A stretch of 47,182 nucleotides of DNA. Origin: Anaerolineae bacterium (lineage in GTDB: Bacteria > Chloroflexota > Anaerolineae > Promineifilales > Promineifilaceae). The position numbers were made by a program, and so were the translations under genes. The stretch spans positions 1 through 47,182 of the forward strand of contig JADLAX010000104.1 of the NCBI GenBank assembly GCA_020848035.1, given 5' to 3'. Below are positions 1 through 10,100 of this stretch, piece by piece. The notes under the pieces are model-generated. The model made no database searches. It was not told the origin of the DNA and saw nothing but the letters and a program-made list of their open reading frames with translations. Positions within the stretch are counted from its first letter, which is position 1; every line of letters starts with the position of its first letter.

Positions 1-997
1 CCAGGGCCAGCTCAATCTGGATGAAATCCCCGGCCGTTACCTGCAAACTGCGCATCGGCTCCAGGTAGCGCTCCGTCGTTGTGATGCTGGCGTGGCCCAA
101 CATCTGCTGGATCTGCCGCAGGTCGGCACCGCCCTTTAGCGCCAGCGCCGCCGCCGTCCGCCGCAGGTCGTGGGCAGCAAGGGCCGCTTCTCCTTTCCTA
201 TTATAATAACCCGCGGCCAGCACGTGTTCCTTGACCACATTGTAGATGGCCTGCGGCGTCACATTGCCGTCGGTGCGATGGCCGCCTTTCGTCCTGACCG
301 ATCCGGCCAGGCTGCCATCTTTATTCAACGCCAAAAAGATACGGCCGTCCCGCTGCCCCGCCGTCTGCCCCCATCTATCCAGCGCCACCTTCACCCACGG
401 CGGGATGCCCACCGAGCGCACCCGGCCGCGCTTGCCCACCAGGTCAATGATGGCCCAACGGCCGTCTCGCTGCTGGATCATCTCCCAGGTCAGCCCGGCC
501 ACTTCGGACCGACGCAAGCCAGTGCCAATCATTACCGCTAGAATAGCCTGGTCGCGGATGGCCTTCAGTAGCGGAATCTCTTCCTGTCGCCAACGATTAA
601 CCGGCGTGTTAATCAGCTGCTCCGCCTCTTCCTTCGTCAGCCAGTTGCCGGCGCGCACGCCTTCCTGCTTCACGCCTTTGACGCGCTCAACACCGTAGGC
701 AAGGGTGGGGGGAACCAGGCCGTTGTCAGCGGCCTCGGCCGCCAGCTTGCGGATGGCCGACAATGCCTGATTGATGCTACTGCGGCTTTTCCCAGATTGT
801 AGCATCTCCTCGCGGTAGGCGTTAATCGTCGCTTTGGTGAAGCCGGGACGGCCGTTCTCATCGTACCAATCCAGGAAATCAATGAGGGCGCGGCTGTAAG
901 CCCGCTTGCTATGTGGGCTGTCCACGCTTTGCGTCACGAGATCAATGATGGCGTACCAATCGTCCTGGGGAATGAGAGCCGTACTTTGCGCGTCCAT
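1..997 (-). CDS. Tyrosine recombinase/integrase (C-terminus cut by window edge)
   Basis: The reading frame is open from an ATG at 997 to the window edge, 332 complete codons with no stop. It reads as an XerC/XerD-type site-specific recombinase. An N-terminal SAM-like core-binding domain comes first, with the typical SKRAYSRALIDFLDWY helix. The catalytic domain follows with GTGLRRSEVAGL (first Arg), HDLRRTAAALAL (His-x-x-Arg), LGHASITTTERYL (second His and the nucleophilic Tyr). All visible catalytic residues except the beta-hairpin Lys are easy to assign. The C-terminal tail lies outside the window. It points away from the second recombinase at 2656-3543 and is only distantly similar to it. 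It could be a stand-alone integrase of an integrated element or a chromosomal XerC/D-like gene; the context of other mobile genes favours the former. Confidence 0.9.
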   Translation of the reverse strand, partial: MDAQSTALIPQDDWYAIIDLVTQSVDSPHSKRAYSRALIDFLDWYDENGRPGFTKATINAYREEMLQSGKSRSSINQALSAIRKLAAEAADNGLVPPTLAYGVERVKGVKQEGVRAGNWLTKEEAEQLINTPVNRWRQEEIPLLKAIRDQAILAVMIGTGLRRSEVAGLTWEMIQQRDGRWAIIDLVGKRGRVRSVGIPPWVKVALDRWGQTAGQRDGRIFLALNKDGSLAGSVRTKGGHRTDGNVTPQAIYNVVKEHVLAAGYYNRKGEAALAAHDLRRTAAALALKGGADLRQIQQMLGHASITTTERYLEPMRSLQVTAGDFIQIELAL

Positions 998-1407
998 GCT
1001 TTTATATTATGTCAAGTTATGTCATTTGTCAATAGCTGTTGTTAAACAGCATTATCATAAGCTTTTTAGATATACAAAAGCGCAGATAAGTGAGCATTAT
1101 GGGTATTTCTAATTCTCGACGATGGGTAAATCTAATTGCCGTTGCACGACAGGACCCTTTATCCCAATAATACAGAATGAGTCATCGGAATTAAGGAGCC
1201 AAGTCATCAAGCGTTTATTACTCCTCATGATGAGAAAGGCCATGCTCTCGGATTAACTGTCGCGCAAGTTCCTGTATCTCATTCTCATTATCCCTATTAG
1301 TACTTTCCACTAGGATCGGAACAAAAATTGGACATATACAGAGCGAAAACAGAGATTAAAAATGGAGCATAGCCAGGTAGTAGGGGGTTATCACCGGAGG
1401 AGCGGCT
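998..1407. other. Intergenic stretch with a repeat remnant
   Basis: About 410 bases, AT-richer than the flanking integrase. I see no convincing gene. The right part (from 1301) belongs to a roughly 175-bp sequence found again in opposite orientation at 29360-29535. Translated on the plus strand the repeat still shows a YFPLGSEQKLDI peptide but is interrupted by stops. No terminal inverted repeat of a Tn3-type element could be recognised here. Confidence 0.5.
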
Positions 1408-1475
1408 TCAATACAATTCGAAAAACGATTCTTCACCCAGGTGTTTCACATAGGTTTTGACCAACTTTGGTAGCT
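1301..1475 (+). repeat. Copy A of a dispersed ~175-bp repeat (inverted relative to 29360-29535)
   Basis: The segment starts with TACTTTCCACTAGGATCGGA and ends near CCAACTTTGGTAGCTC. It matches the reverse complement of 29360-29535 along its full length with scattered mismatches and small indels (roughly 80% by eye). It includes the last 20 or so codons of the leftward gene at 1408-1983 and about 105 bp beyond its stop codon. So coding end and downstream sequence were copied together. Confidence 0.8.
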
Positions 1476-1983
1476 CTTGAGGGTTGCTAATGGCTATCCA
1501 ATCATCAATCGAGCCGAGAAAACAATAACGCCACGCTTCAAACAGGCGTTGCTTCTTGTCGGTCAAAACAAACTGGAGCATTGGCGAATAGGACAGAACG
1601 GTTTCCATCACTGCTTTTACCCTGGTGCTTTTCGTGCCCGGCAAAAAGTCTAGCGTATCGGCCAGTAAGTCAACATCCTGGTCTGGCGTGTAAATGATGA
1701 TAGCGTTCTTTTTTACATCGATGATGAAACGTTCCAGACGACAATGCTGCTCCATGCCGGCATTAACGATAGCCACTTCCTCGTCCGTAATGATTTTGGG
1801 TCGTATTGTACGGAGGAACACCTGGGCATTGGGATTCTCGTAAATCTCATATCCGGGAGGAACGGTGTCTACCAGATTGCCTTCGTCACGCAGGGCAAAG
1901 AAGCATTTGGGATTGCCGGCTTTGGTCGTTCCTTGATGCAGGTAATAGATTTTGCCTCTTCTGTTAGTATGGGTCACAGTCAT
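1408..1983 (-). CDS. Hypothetical protein, 191 aa
   Basis: I do not recognise the family. The start ATG is preceded by a GAGAAGGAGCA purine-rich site, so the start is well placed. The protein is soluble, with no signal peptide or membrane segment. It has a basic N-terminal strand-rich part (RRGKIYYLHQGTTKAGNPKC), a central acidic region and a Trp-rich helical C-terminus ending in KTYVKHLGEESFFELY. It lies 43 bp downstream of, and on the same strand as, the gene at 2027-2659 and the tyrosine recombinase at 2656-3543, so it is probably the last gene of that operon. Its C-terminal codons lie inside a repeat that recurs as a frameshifted relic near 29.4 kb. That fits a family carried on mobile DNA. 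The function is unknown. Confidence 0.6.
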   Translation of the reverse strand: MTVTHTNRRGKIYYLHQGTTKAGNPKCFFALRDEGNLVDTVPPGYEIYENPNAQVFLRTIRPKIITDEEVAIVNAGMEQHCRLERFIIDVKKNAIIIYTPDQDVDLLADTLDFLPGTKSTRVKAVMETVLSYSPMLQFVLTDKKQRLFEAWRYCFLGSIDDWIAISNPQELPKLVKTYVKHLGEESFFELY

Positions 1984-2026
1984 AGGCGATTGCTCCTTCT
2001 CGAGTCATCAAACAGGAAAATGTAGC

Positions 2027-2659
2027 TTACTCATCCATGGTGCGGTGGGATGTCGCATCTTCATCTACCCAATCTTCTTCTTCCCAGACCATTCCCGTGC
2101 GACCTGGTACCTTGCGTATGGGGCCGGCTTTGTAGAATGAGCAAGACTTGGGTCCATAGCAAAATGTCTCCGAGCGGTACCGTTTCTGCTGCGGATTCCA
2201 ATGGTCAATAATCATCTCCACAGCCATCTGGCATCCCCAAATGCAAGATAAGCACTTGGCCTTATAGGTGTGAGCGCTAAGTCGACGATGACCACGCTCA
2301 CGATAGACCTCCAACTCCGACGGTAAGCCATGCCAGGGCGGCGGTGTCTGTTCGCCTTCTGCTGTTCGCCGGACAACCTTTAGGCCGGATGTTTTGTAGT
2401 AGCCAACCGGCTCCAGTTTGGGTTTAATGACCGGCGCTGAACGGCCGCTAACTTTGTCACCAACCCTGAACTGGTGTTTCGCCTGGGCCGCTTTGCCAAT
2501 ACCAACCAGAAACTCGCCTTGCTCATCACCAATCTGCCCCTGAAGGCGCAGCATATAGCCCAAATAAGTATGGTATCGTTCATCAAAAGAGCGCGTTAAC
2601 CGAATGCGAGGTTGCACACCGACGACTGTACCTCGCCAGGCAACTTTGTCATTGCTCAT
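2027..2659 (-). CDS. Hypothetical Cys-rich protein, 210 aa, translationally coupled to recombinase
   Basis: The ATG overlaps the TGA of the upstream recombinase gene by 4 bp, which suggests translational coupling. The N-terminal half is beta-rich and resembles a small OB-like or RNA/DNA-binding fold in composition (VAWRGTVVGVQPRIRL, RVGDKVSGRS). The C-terminal half has five clustered cysteines: KCLSCIWGCQM and, 30 residues later, FCYGPKSC. These could bind zinc or an Fe-S cluster. The C-terminus is acidic (WEEEDWVDEDA). I cannot name the family. Its placement with a transposon recombinase suggests an accessory DNA-binding role, or passenger status; this is inference only. Confidence 0.65.
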   Translation of the reverse strand: MSNDKVAWRGTVVGVQPRIRLTRSFDERYHTYLGYMLRLQGQIGDEQGEFLVGIGKAAQAKHQFRVGDKVSGRSAPVIKPKLEPVGYYKTSGLKVVRRTAEGEQTPPPWHGLPSELEVYRERGHRRLSAHTYKAKCLSCIWGCQMAVEMIIDHWNPQQKRYRSETFCYGPKSCSFYKAGPIRKVPGRTGMVWEEEDWVDEDATSHRTMDE

Positions 2660-3543
2660 CGAGATAAGCTCTCCTTTTTCCGGCGCCAGGCCCGCAATTC
2701 TGCATCAGCTGTTTCATCAGATTGTTCAGCATAACGAAGGGTCGTCTGAATGTTTTTATGCCCCAACCGTTTGCGGATAGTTGCCAGACTGACACCATCA
2801 TTGACTAATTCGGTAGCGTGAGAATGGCGCAACTGATGCAAAGTGCATTTGATACCGCTCTCTTCACAATAGTTTTGCCAGCGTTGCTGCATTGATTGGT
2901 AACGTAGTGGCCCACCCTGCCCGTTCTTCCGTGCCCTAAACAGTGGGCCATGTTGGTAGCCGGTTTGCTTGAGATAGGAACGTAATTGAACAACCAACTT
3001 AGGATCATCCAGCAAAACAGTACGGCGTTTTCCCCCTTTTCCTAAAACGGTCATATGCTCATCATCCAGCGTTAAATCGAGGTCTTCCACATACAGCCCT
3101 AATGCCTCACCCACCCGTAATCCTGTTTCAAATAGTAAACGGAAGAACAAACTATCCCTCAATTGGTTGGTAGGTATCACATTGAGGATTTTCTCTACTT
3201 GGGCACGGGGCAACGCTCGGATTTTTCGTGTTGGGCGCTGTACGGACTCTATTTTTGCCATTGGATTCGCCGACACCAGGTCATGTCGGTAAGCCCAGGT
3301 AAAGAAGCTGTTCAAGGCTGCTTGTTTCCGGGCACGGCTGGCCGGTTTCAAATGGGCAAAAGATTGGAGAAACTCACGCAGAGTATTTACAGAAATGGCT
3401 TCTGCTGGGCCATGGTAAAAAGCAGCCAGCCGACCTAGATCAGTGGCGTAAGCCCGACAAGTATGCGGCGATCGGTTGGCATTGCGCAAGTCTGTCAGGA
3501 ATTGCTCTATCCAAATCTCCAGCGTGTTTTCTGGCTCTATCAC
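2656..3543 (-). CDS. Tyrosine recombinase of a Tn3-family transposon (TnpI-like), 295 aa
   Basis: A complete phage-integrase family protein. The N-terminal SAM-like domain occupies about residues 5-85 (EQFLTDLRNANRSPHTCRAY). The catalytic domain shows FETGLRVGEALGLY (Arg I), a beta-hairpin VLGKGGKRRTV with the expected Lys, LHQLRHSHATEL (His-x-x-Arg) and LGHKNIQTTLRYA (His/Tyr nucleophile). It diverges from a Tn3-family transposase at 3698 across 154 bp that contains short direct repeats. This is the arrangement known for Tn4430-type elements, where a tyrosine recombinase (TnpI) replaces the usual serine resolvase and resolves cointegrates. The assignment as cointegrate resolvase rests on this context. 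The catalytic family itself is certain. Confidence 0.85.
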   Translation of the reverse strand: MIEPENTLEIWIEQFLTDLRNANRSPHTCRAYATDLGRLAAFYHGPAEAISVNTLREFLQSFAHLKPASRARKQAALNSFFTWAYRHDLVSANPMAKIESVQRPTRKIRALPRAQVEKILNVIPTNQLRDSLFFRLLFETGLRVGEALGLYVEDLDLTLDDEHMTVLGKGGKRRTVLLDDPKLVVQLRSYLKQTGYQHGPLFRARKNGQGGPLRYQSMQQRWQNYCEESGIKCTLHQLRHSHATELVNDGVSLATIRKRLGHKNIQTTLRYAEQSDETADAELRAWRRKKESLSR

Positions 3544-3697
3544 GATTATTCCTGTGATAACGGTAAAATTGACGACACAGTGCTACCTTGGCCAACCAGA
3601 GAAGACAGCGGCTCAACTTGCGCCTTTTCTTGTGATAACCAAGATTCTCTCAATAATGTAGAGCAATTTTATAAACCGCATATTTAAGGAGAGAATC
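3544..3697. promoter_or_regulatory. Divergent promoter / candidate resolution site between recombinase and tnpA
   Basis: The 154-bp region has two direct copies of TGTGATAAC (3553-3561 and 3631-3639), 78 bp apart, each in an AT-rich context. Direct or inverted short repeats in this position form the core and accessory recombinase sites in TnpI-type elements. The transposase start at 3698 has a good Shine-Dalgarno sequence (AAGGAGAGAATC just before ATG). The exact crossover site cannot be defined from one copy. Confidence 0.45.
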
Positions 3698-6691
3698 ATG
3701 CCTGTTCAATTCTTAACCCCTGAGCAAATTGCTCAATATGGCCATTATGTCGGAGAACCTTCGCCCACGCAACTGGCGCAGCATTTCCATCTGGACGATG
3801 CCGACTTGGCTATTCTTTCAGCCTGGCGTGAAGACCACACCAGGCTGGGTTTCGCCTTGCAATTGTGTACCGCCCGTTTTCTGGGTACCTTCCTCGGCGA
3901 TTTAACCGCAACGCCAGCTATCATTGTTAATAACTTGGCACACCAATTAGGCATTGTCGACACCACTGGCTGGGAATCGTATGCTGAGAGTAAAACAGAG
4001 TCGCGTCATCGCCAGTTTATCCGCCAACAGTACGGCTATGAAGATTTCTTTCAGAGCCAGAAGCCCTTCTTCTTAATCCGGAAATTATACGCCCGCGCCT
4101 GGCTAACGGCTGAAAAACATCTGGTGCTTTTTGACTTTGCCACGGCCTGGCTGGTGCAGCATAAAGTGTTGCTGCCGGGCGCGACTGTGTTGGAGCGGCT
4201 GGTGGCTCGCGTGGTTGACCGGGCCAACAAGCGGCTGTGGGCGGGATTAATCAAACCGCTTGACGAACAGCAGGCCCAACGGCTGAAAGGACTACTGGAA
4301 ATTGAAGAAAACACCCGCTTTTCCAAGCTAGAGCTGCTGCGTCGTCAAGAAACGAAGGCATCTTCTTTAACGATTAAATCGGCCATGCAGCGCCTCGATA
4401 AGGTGCGGGCGCTGGGGCTAAACAATGTTGACTTGACGCTCTTTCCAGTGGGTCGTATCAATGCCTTATCCAGCTATGGGCTGGCTTCCTGGGCCGCCGC
4501 TATTAATGACTTGGGAGAAGATCATGAATTGGCCACCTTGTTGGTCACGGCTTGTGTGCTGGAAGCGGTGATTCAAGATGAGGTTCTGGACCTGCTCATC
4601 ATGATTGTGGCCGAGAAGTTCAAAGATGCGGAAAAAGCCGGTCTCAAGCAGCGCCTGCAGATGATGGCCGCAATGGACATGGCCACCTTACACTTGTGCG
4701 AAGCGTGCCAATTCATCCTAAATGATAACTTGCTGGGCGATGAGATACGCCAGGCTATCTTCAAGCATATCCCTCGAGAACAGTTGGAAAAGGCAGTTGC
4801 TTTAGTGGGACACGAAACGACACGCTACGCGCCCCATTATTATGACCAACTGGTGCATGGTTATCGTTCCCTGCGGCTCTTTCTAGCCAGATTGTTAGCC
4901 ACCATTTCTTTCGATAGTATTGCCGATGACGATGAAGCGCTGGCCGCTTGGCAGTTCCTCTATCGTCTGGATCACGAAAAACCACAGCCGGATTTACAGG
5001 AAGCACCCCGAGAAATCCTGCGGGGCACCGAGTGGCGGCAGGTTGTTCTTAACCAGGATGAGCTGATTGACCGCCGTTACTACACGTTCTGTGTGTTACA
5101 AAACCTGGTAGCGGCGCTGCAACGGCGTGATATTTTTATCACCCCCAGCCGCCGCTGGCAAGACCAGCGACAGCAGCTCCTGCACGGTGAAGCCTGGAAA
5201 AAGGCACGCCCTCAAGTGTGTGCCGCTTTGGGGAAATCTACTGACGGCCGTAAAGAGATGACCGAACTGGGGAAGCAGCTTGACCAGTTATACCAGCGCG
5301 TGGCTAAACGCTTTGTCAAGAACAAAGCGGTCTCCATTAAAAAGGAAGAAGGGCATGAGCGCATCAGCTTGCGCCGACAGAAAAAAGTGCCTGTCGGTCC
5401 CAGGCTCAAACAACTGCAAGCGCAAGTTTACGACCTGCTGCCCGAATTGGATTTGCCCGATTTGTTGCTTGAGGTTCAGGCCCTTACCGGTTTTGTGGAC
5501 GAGTTCACCCATATCAGTGAAAAACAAGCCCGGGCTGATGACTTGACGCTTTCGATTTGTGCCGTCTTGCTGGCCGAAGCCTGCAATGTGGGCATTGAAG
5601 ATGTGGTCCATCCCGATATACCGGCGTTGCGACAAAGCCGGTTGCTTTGGGTGCAGCAGAACTACATTCGGGACGAGACATTGACTCGCGCCAATGCCCG
5701 TCTGGTCGCTGCCCATAGTGAAATACCTTTGGCCAAGATTTGGGGTGGCGGCGATGTGGCCTCGGCCGATGGGCAACGTTTTCGGGTGCCGATCCAGACG
5801 CTGTACGCCGCACCCGGTTGGAAATACTTTGGTGAAGGGCGCGGCGTCACCTACTTCACCTTCACCAGTGACCAGTTCACGTCGTTTTATGGCGTGGTCA
5901 TTCCCGGCGCTGTGCGCGAGGCGATGTATATTCTTGATGGGCTATTGGAGCAGCAGACAGTATTGGAACCGGTGGAAGTGATGGCCGATACAGCCGGTTA
6001 CACAGACATTGTTTTCGGGCTGTTTTGGTTGTTAGGTTACCAGTTTAGCCCGCGACTGCGGGACATCGGCAAGACCCGTTTCTGGCGTATTGACAAAAAG
6101 GCCAGGTATGGTGCCCTGAACAAGATTGCCCGGCATCACATCAATGAAGAACGGGTAGTGGACAATTGGGATGACGTTTTGCGGGTGGCTGGTTCCTTGA
6201 AACTGGGACAGATAACAGCTTCTGAATTGATGAAGATGCTCCAGGCTGGCAAAGGCAGTTCTGTTTTAGCCAAGGCCATTGCTGAAATCGGCCGTATTGC
6301 CAAAACGATGTATTTACTCAATTACATTGACGATGCTAGCTACCGGCGACGTATCATGATCCAACTTCTTCGGGGTGAACGGCGGCATAGCCTGGCACGA
6401 GCTGTTTTTCATGGTCACAAAGGGGAGGTGCGCAAGAAGTATCAAGAGGGATTAGAGGACCAACTGGGTGCGCTGGGCCTGGTGGTTAATATGATTGTCC
6501 TTTGGAACACGCTATACATGAACAAGGCAATTGAACACTTGAAGGCTACTGGGGTTGACGTTCGTGAGGAAGATGTCAAACGGCTGACTCCGCTGGGGCA
6601 TGAACATATTCGGTTGACCGGTCGCTACGATTTTACTTTGACGGCGAAACCCGAAATGGGTGGGTTGCGGCCGTTGCGTTCAGAGCGGTAG
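3698..6691 (+). CDS. tnpA: Tn3-family transposase TnpA, 997 aa, full length
   Basis: The length and order of conserved blocks are those of Tn3-family replicative transposases. An N-terminal DUF4158-type DNA-binding region (MPVQFLTPEQIAQYG, residues 1-160) is followed by a helical middle and the DDE catalytic domain. The first Asp lies in GGGDVASADGQRFRVP (about residue 690). The second lies in VMADTAGYTDIVFGLFWLLG (about 765). The final helical block contains GLVVNMIVLWNTLYMNKAIEHL. The catalytic Glu is expected shortly before this and candidate residues are present, so the enzyme appears intact. The frame has no interruptions. It faces away from a tyrosine recombinase. It catalyses replicative (cointegrate) transposition at the terminal inverted repeats. 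Confidence 0.95.
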   Translation: MPVQFLTPEQIAQYGHYVGEPSPTQLAQHFHLDDADLAILSAWREDHTRLGFALQLCTARFLGTFLGDLTATPAIIVNNLAHQLGIVDTTGWESYAESKTESRHRQFIRQQYGYEDFFQSQKPFFLIRKLYARAWLTAEKHLVLFDFATAWLVQHKVLLPGATVLERLVARVVDRANKRLWAGLIKPLDEQQAQRLKGLLEIEENTRFSKLELLRRQETKASSLTIKSAMQRLDKVRALGLNNVDLTLFPVGRINALSSYGLASWAAAINDLGEDHELATLLVTACVLEAVIQDEVLDLLIMIVAEKFKDAEKAGLKQRLQMMAAMDMATLHLCEACQFILNDNLLGDEIRQAIFKHIPREQLEKAVALVGHETTRYAPHYYDQLVHGYRSLRLFLARLLATISFDSIADDDEALAAWQFLYRLDHEKPQPDLQEAPREILRGTEWRQVVLNQDELIDRRYYTFCVLQNLVAALQRRDIFITPSRRWQDQRQQLLHGEAWKKARPQVCAALGKSTDGRKEMTELGKQLDQLYQRVAKRFVKNKAVSIKKEEGHERISLRRQKKVPVGPRLKQLQAQVYDLLPELDLPDLLLEVQALTGFVDEFTHISEKQARADDLTLSICAVLLAEACNVGIEDVVHPDIPALRQSRLLWVQQNYIRDETLTRANARLVAAHSEIPLAKIWGGGDVASADGQRFRVPIQTLYAAPGWKYFGEGRGVTYFTFTSDQFTSFYGVVIPGAVREAMYILDGLLEQQTVLEPVEVMADTAGYTDIVFGLFWLLGYQFSPRLRDIGKTRFWRIDKKARYGALNKIARHHINEERVVDNWDDVLRVAGSLKLGQITASELMKMLQAGKGSSVLAKAIAEIGRIAKTMYLLNYIDDASYRRRIMIQLLRGERRHSLARAVFHGHKGEVRKKYQEGLEDQLGALGLVVNMIVLWNTLYMNKAIEHLKATGVDVREEDVKRLTPLGHEHIRLTGRYDFTLTAKPEMGGLRPLRSER

Positions 6692-7191
6692 TTATCACTG
6701 GGGAATATCTGCGTGACAAACTCATACGGATATTCCCTTTCTCGAAAAAATTGCCAAAAAAATTCGATCTCCTAGAAGATTGGGTCGCAAATGCGAAAAC
6801 CTGACAAGTGACAGGTTGCCGCAAAAAATGTGACATTTGACACCTTCACATTTTTACAGGTTTGTAATAATGTCGTCACGAATGTGAATTCAATCACAAA
6901 AGCTACGTTTCGCGCATAAGGGGGAGCTTCCAACCACGTTTCTGCCAGAAAAACACACTCCTTCATATCAGGCTTATTGTTTGAATTCAAATCTTGACTA
7001 TCTCCTCCTGGTCCAAAGAAAAAGACCAGAATGGATTTAGCTAAGCTACCGTTTTTCTCAATTGTGATCCGTCGTTAAAAATTAAAGATATACATCAATG
7101 CAGAATGTATTTGGGGCTTAAGCACTATGTTTAATGGTGGGTAAGCTCATGCATTTCGTGGTGTACTGCCATGTGAAAGAAGGGGGGTTTC
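6692..7191. other. 500-bp intergenic region with several short inverted repeats
   Basis: AT-rich and without a credible gene. It holds several small hairpins. One is at 6701-6737. Another pairs AACCTG and CAGGTT near 6797-6816. A third pairs AATGTGA and TCACATT (about 6828-6853). A fourth pairs CTGGTC and GACCAG (7008-7013/7024-7029). It must contain the promoter of the giant gene at 7192, but no clear -35/-10 pair could be chosen. A strong ribosome site (GAAGGGGGG) precedes 7192. Confidence 0.5.
6701..6737. repeat. 9-bp perfect inverted repeat just after tnpA
   Basis: GGGAATATC (6701-6709) pairs perfectly with GATATTCCC (6729-6737) around a 19-base loop, 10 bp after the transposase stop. 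It could be a terminator for tnpA, though no T-run follows. Alternatively it may be part of the transposon end, since Tn3-family right ends lie close after tnpA and end in CCCC/CCC. A matching left end was not found upstream of 2027, so the end assignment remains open. Confidence 0.35.
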
Positions 7192-10100
7192 ATGAACCGT
7201 CAGATCAATTCGGCTGTTTTATCATTGCGTCAATTGCGGCTGCGGCCATTCATCATGGGATTAATCACCATTCTTATTCCCATCCTGTTTCTCATCAGTT
7301 TAGGTCAGTTTATTGACAAGTCATCAAATGATCTAATTGACGCGGATATACTCTCGTTCTCCGACGTAGCCCCTCTCTCCGCAGTACTCACCGACGATGA
7401 AACCACTGACAAAGCAGAAATAGTCGAGGCTCCTGACTCAGCCTGGTTGCAAACTGTTCAAAATGAGATTCGCCAATCAGAATATCGGATAAGTTGGCAA
7501 GAAAATGAACCTGTATCTGAGGCGACAGGTGCTTATCAAGCTCCTAACCGTTCTCATGATTTCCGCACCTTTTTTGTTCCAGAAGGCATCCGTTTGCAAC
7601 CGCGCACAGAGACAACCACCAACTGGCAATGGGGATTGAGCCTGATTGGTTACGGTTATGATGGCCATATCCGGCCGGTAGCTACCGCTGCATTGACCCC
7701 AGCAGAAAACCGCATTACTTACCGGCGTGGTCAAGTCACCGAATGGTATATCAACGACGAACGTGGCCTGGAACAAGGCTTTACCATTATGGCACCACCT
7801 CACCTTACCGCAGGTAAGCAGCCGGACAACAACAATCTCCCCCTTATCCTGGCTCTCAACCTGACAGGAAACCTAACGCCCAAGTTACAGGAAAGTGGCA
7901 CAGCTATCGATTTTCATACGGCTGATGCGCACATGTCCTGCGTTACAGTGACCTGGTCGCGTATGACACTAATGGAAAGTCCTTGCCTGCTACGATGAGA
8001 CTCTCAAACTGTGTAGATGTGCTGTCCTCAGCTACCTGCCAGATTCAACTGGCGGTTAATGATCATGGTGCTGTTTATCCTATCACTGTCGATCCTATCG
8101 CAACTGATCCCGACTGGTCTGAAAGCGGCGGCCAGCTTGACGCTGACTTCGGTTATGCCGTTGCGGGCGCTGGTGACGTCAATGGTGACGGCTATGATGA
8201 CGTAATCATCGGTGCGCCTCGGTACGATAATGGTGAAACGGATGAGGGACGCGTCTTTGCATACTATGGATCTGCCAGTGGTCTGGCTACTAGCACTTCC
8301 TGGACAGCTGAGAGCAACCAGGCTAGTGCCGAATTTGGCCATGCCGTGGCTGGTGCTGGCGATGTCAATAATGACGGCTACGCTGATGTTGTTGTGGGTG
8401 CTCCTTCGTATGACAACGGGCAAACGGATGAGGGCCAGGTATTTGTTTACTACGGTTCATCATCTGGGCTGAGCGCAACGGCTGACTGGACAGCCGAAAG
8501 TGATCAGGCAGATGCCAATTTCGGCTACGATGTAGCGACAGTTGGTGACGTCAACAATGACGGCTATGATGGCATTATCATTGGTGCCCCCTACTACGAT
8601 AACGGCCAAAGTGATGAGGGGAGAACCTATGTTTTCTACGGTTCTGCCAGTGGCTTAAACGCCACGCCCGCCTGGACGGCCGAGAGCAACCAGGCCAACG
8701 CCGAATTTGGTCATGCGGTGGCCGGTGCTGGCGATGTCAATAACGATGGTTACGCTGATGTTATTGTGGGCGCGCCCTGGTATGACAATGGGCAAACTGA
8801 TGAAGGTCAGGTATTTGTTTATCACGGTTCATCATCTGGGCTAAGCACAACGGCTGACTGGACGGCTGACGAAAGTGACCAGGCGGATGCCTGTTTTGGC
8901 TGCGATGTAGCCACAGCGGGTGATGTCAATGGTGACGGCTATGATGACATTATTATTGGTGCGCCTTACTACGATAACGGCCAGAGTGATGCGGGGAAAG
9001 TCTACGCCTTCCACGGCAGCAGCAGCGGCTTAAATACCTCAGCAGCCTGGACTGCGGAAAGTGATACGGTGTGGGCATACCTGGGAAGTGCCGTTGCCGC
9101 TGCCGGTGATGTTAACCAGGATGGGTATGACGATGTTATCGTAGGCGCTTATTTTTATAAGAATGGTGAATTCGCTGAAGGAAAGGCCCTTGTTTACCAT
9201 GGGGCAGCCGCCGGGCTGAGTTCTGCCGCTAACTGGTATGCTGAAGGAAACCAGGCGAGTGCCAACTTCGGCATCGCCGTAGCTGGTGCCGGAGATGTCA
9301 ATGGCGACGGTTATGATGATGCTATTATCGGTGCCCATCAGTACGATGGGCAAGGCAGCGCCTTCAGTTACTACGGTTCGTCGAATGGCTTGAGCGCCAT
9401 TGCGGATTGGACCGCTGAACAAGACCAGCAGGGTGCCCAGCTGGGTCGCTCTGTCTCTACCGCCGGCGATGTTAACAATGATGGCTATGACGATGTCATT
9501 ATTGGCGCTCCCGAATTTGACAACGGGCAAAGCAATGAGGGCCGGGTATTTGTATATTATGGTGCCCAAACCGGACTAAGCCTGGAAGCTGACTGGATGG
9601 CTGAAGGGGACCAAGCTAACGCTCGTTTCGGCAAGGCAGTGGCCAATGCCGGCGACGTCAATGATGATGGCTATGACGACGTCATCATTGGGTCTGAACA
9701 CGAGAATGGCCAGGCAGGTGAGGGGCGTGCTACTGTCTATCACGGCTCGGCTTCTGGGCTGGGCGCATCGGCAGACTGGACGGTCGAAGGCAACTGGGCC
9801 GGAGCCTTCTTCGGCGACGCTGTGGCGGGAGCCGGTGACATCAACGGCGACGGCTACGATGACGTCATCATTGGCGCACAATATTACGATAATGGCCAGA
9901 CTGATGAGGGCAAAGTTGCTGTTTACTTCGGCAGCAGCAGCGGCCTGGAGACGACGTCTGGTTGGGAAATTGAAAGCAACCAGGGCGCGGCCTATCTGGG
10001 TATCTCAGTAAGTACTGCGGGCGACGTCAATGGGGATGGCTATGCCGATATCATTGTCGGCGAGTACCGCTATGACAATGGCCAAGAAAGCGAAGGGGGT

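Noticed and set aside
1386..6698. GTTATCAC near both ends of the Tn3-like region (1386 and 6691) as terminal repeats
   Set aside because: The two copies are in direct, not inverted, orientation. The left one is part of the dispersed repeat also found at 29.4 kb.
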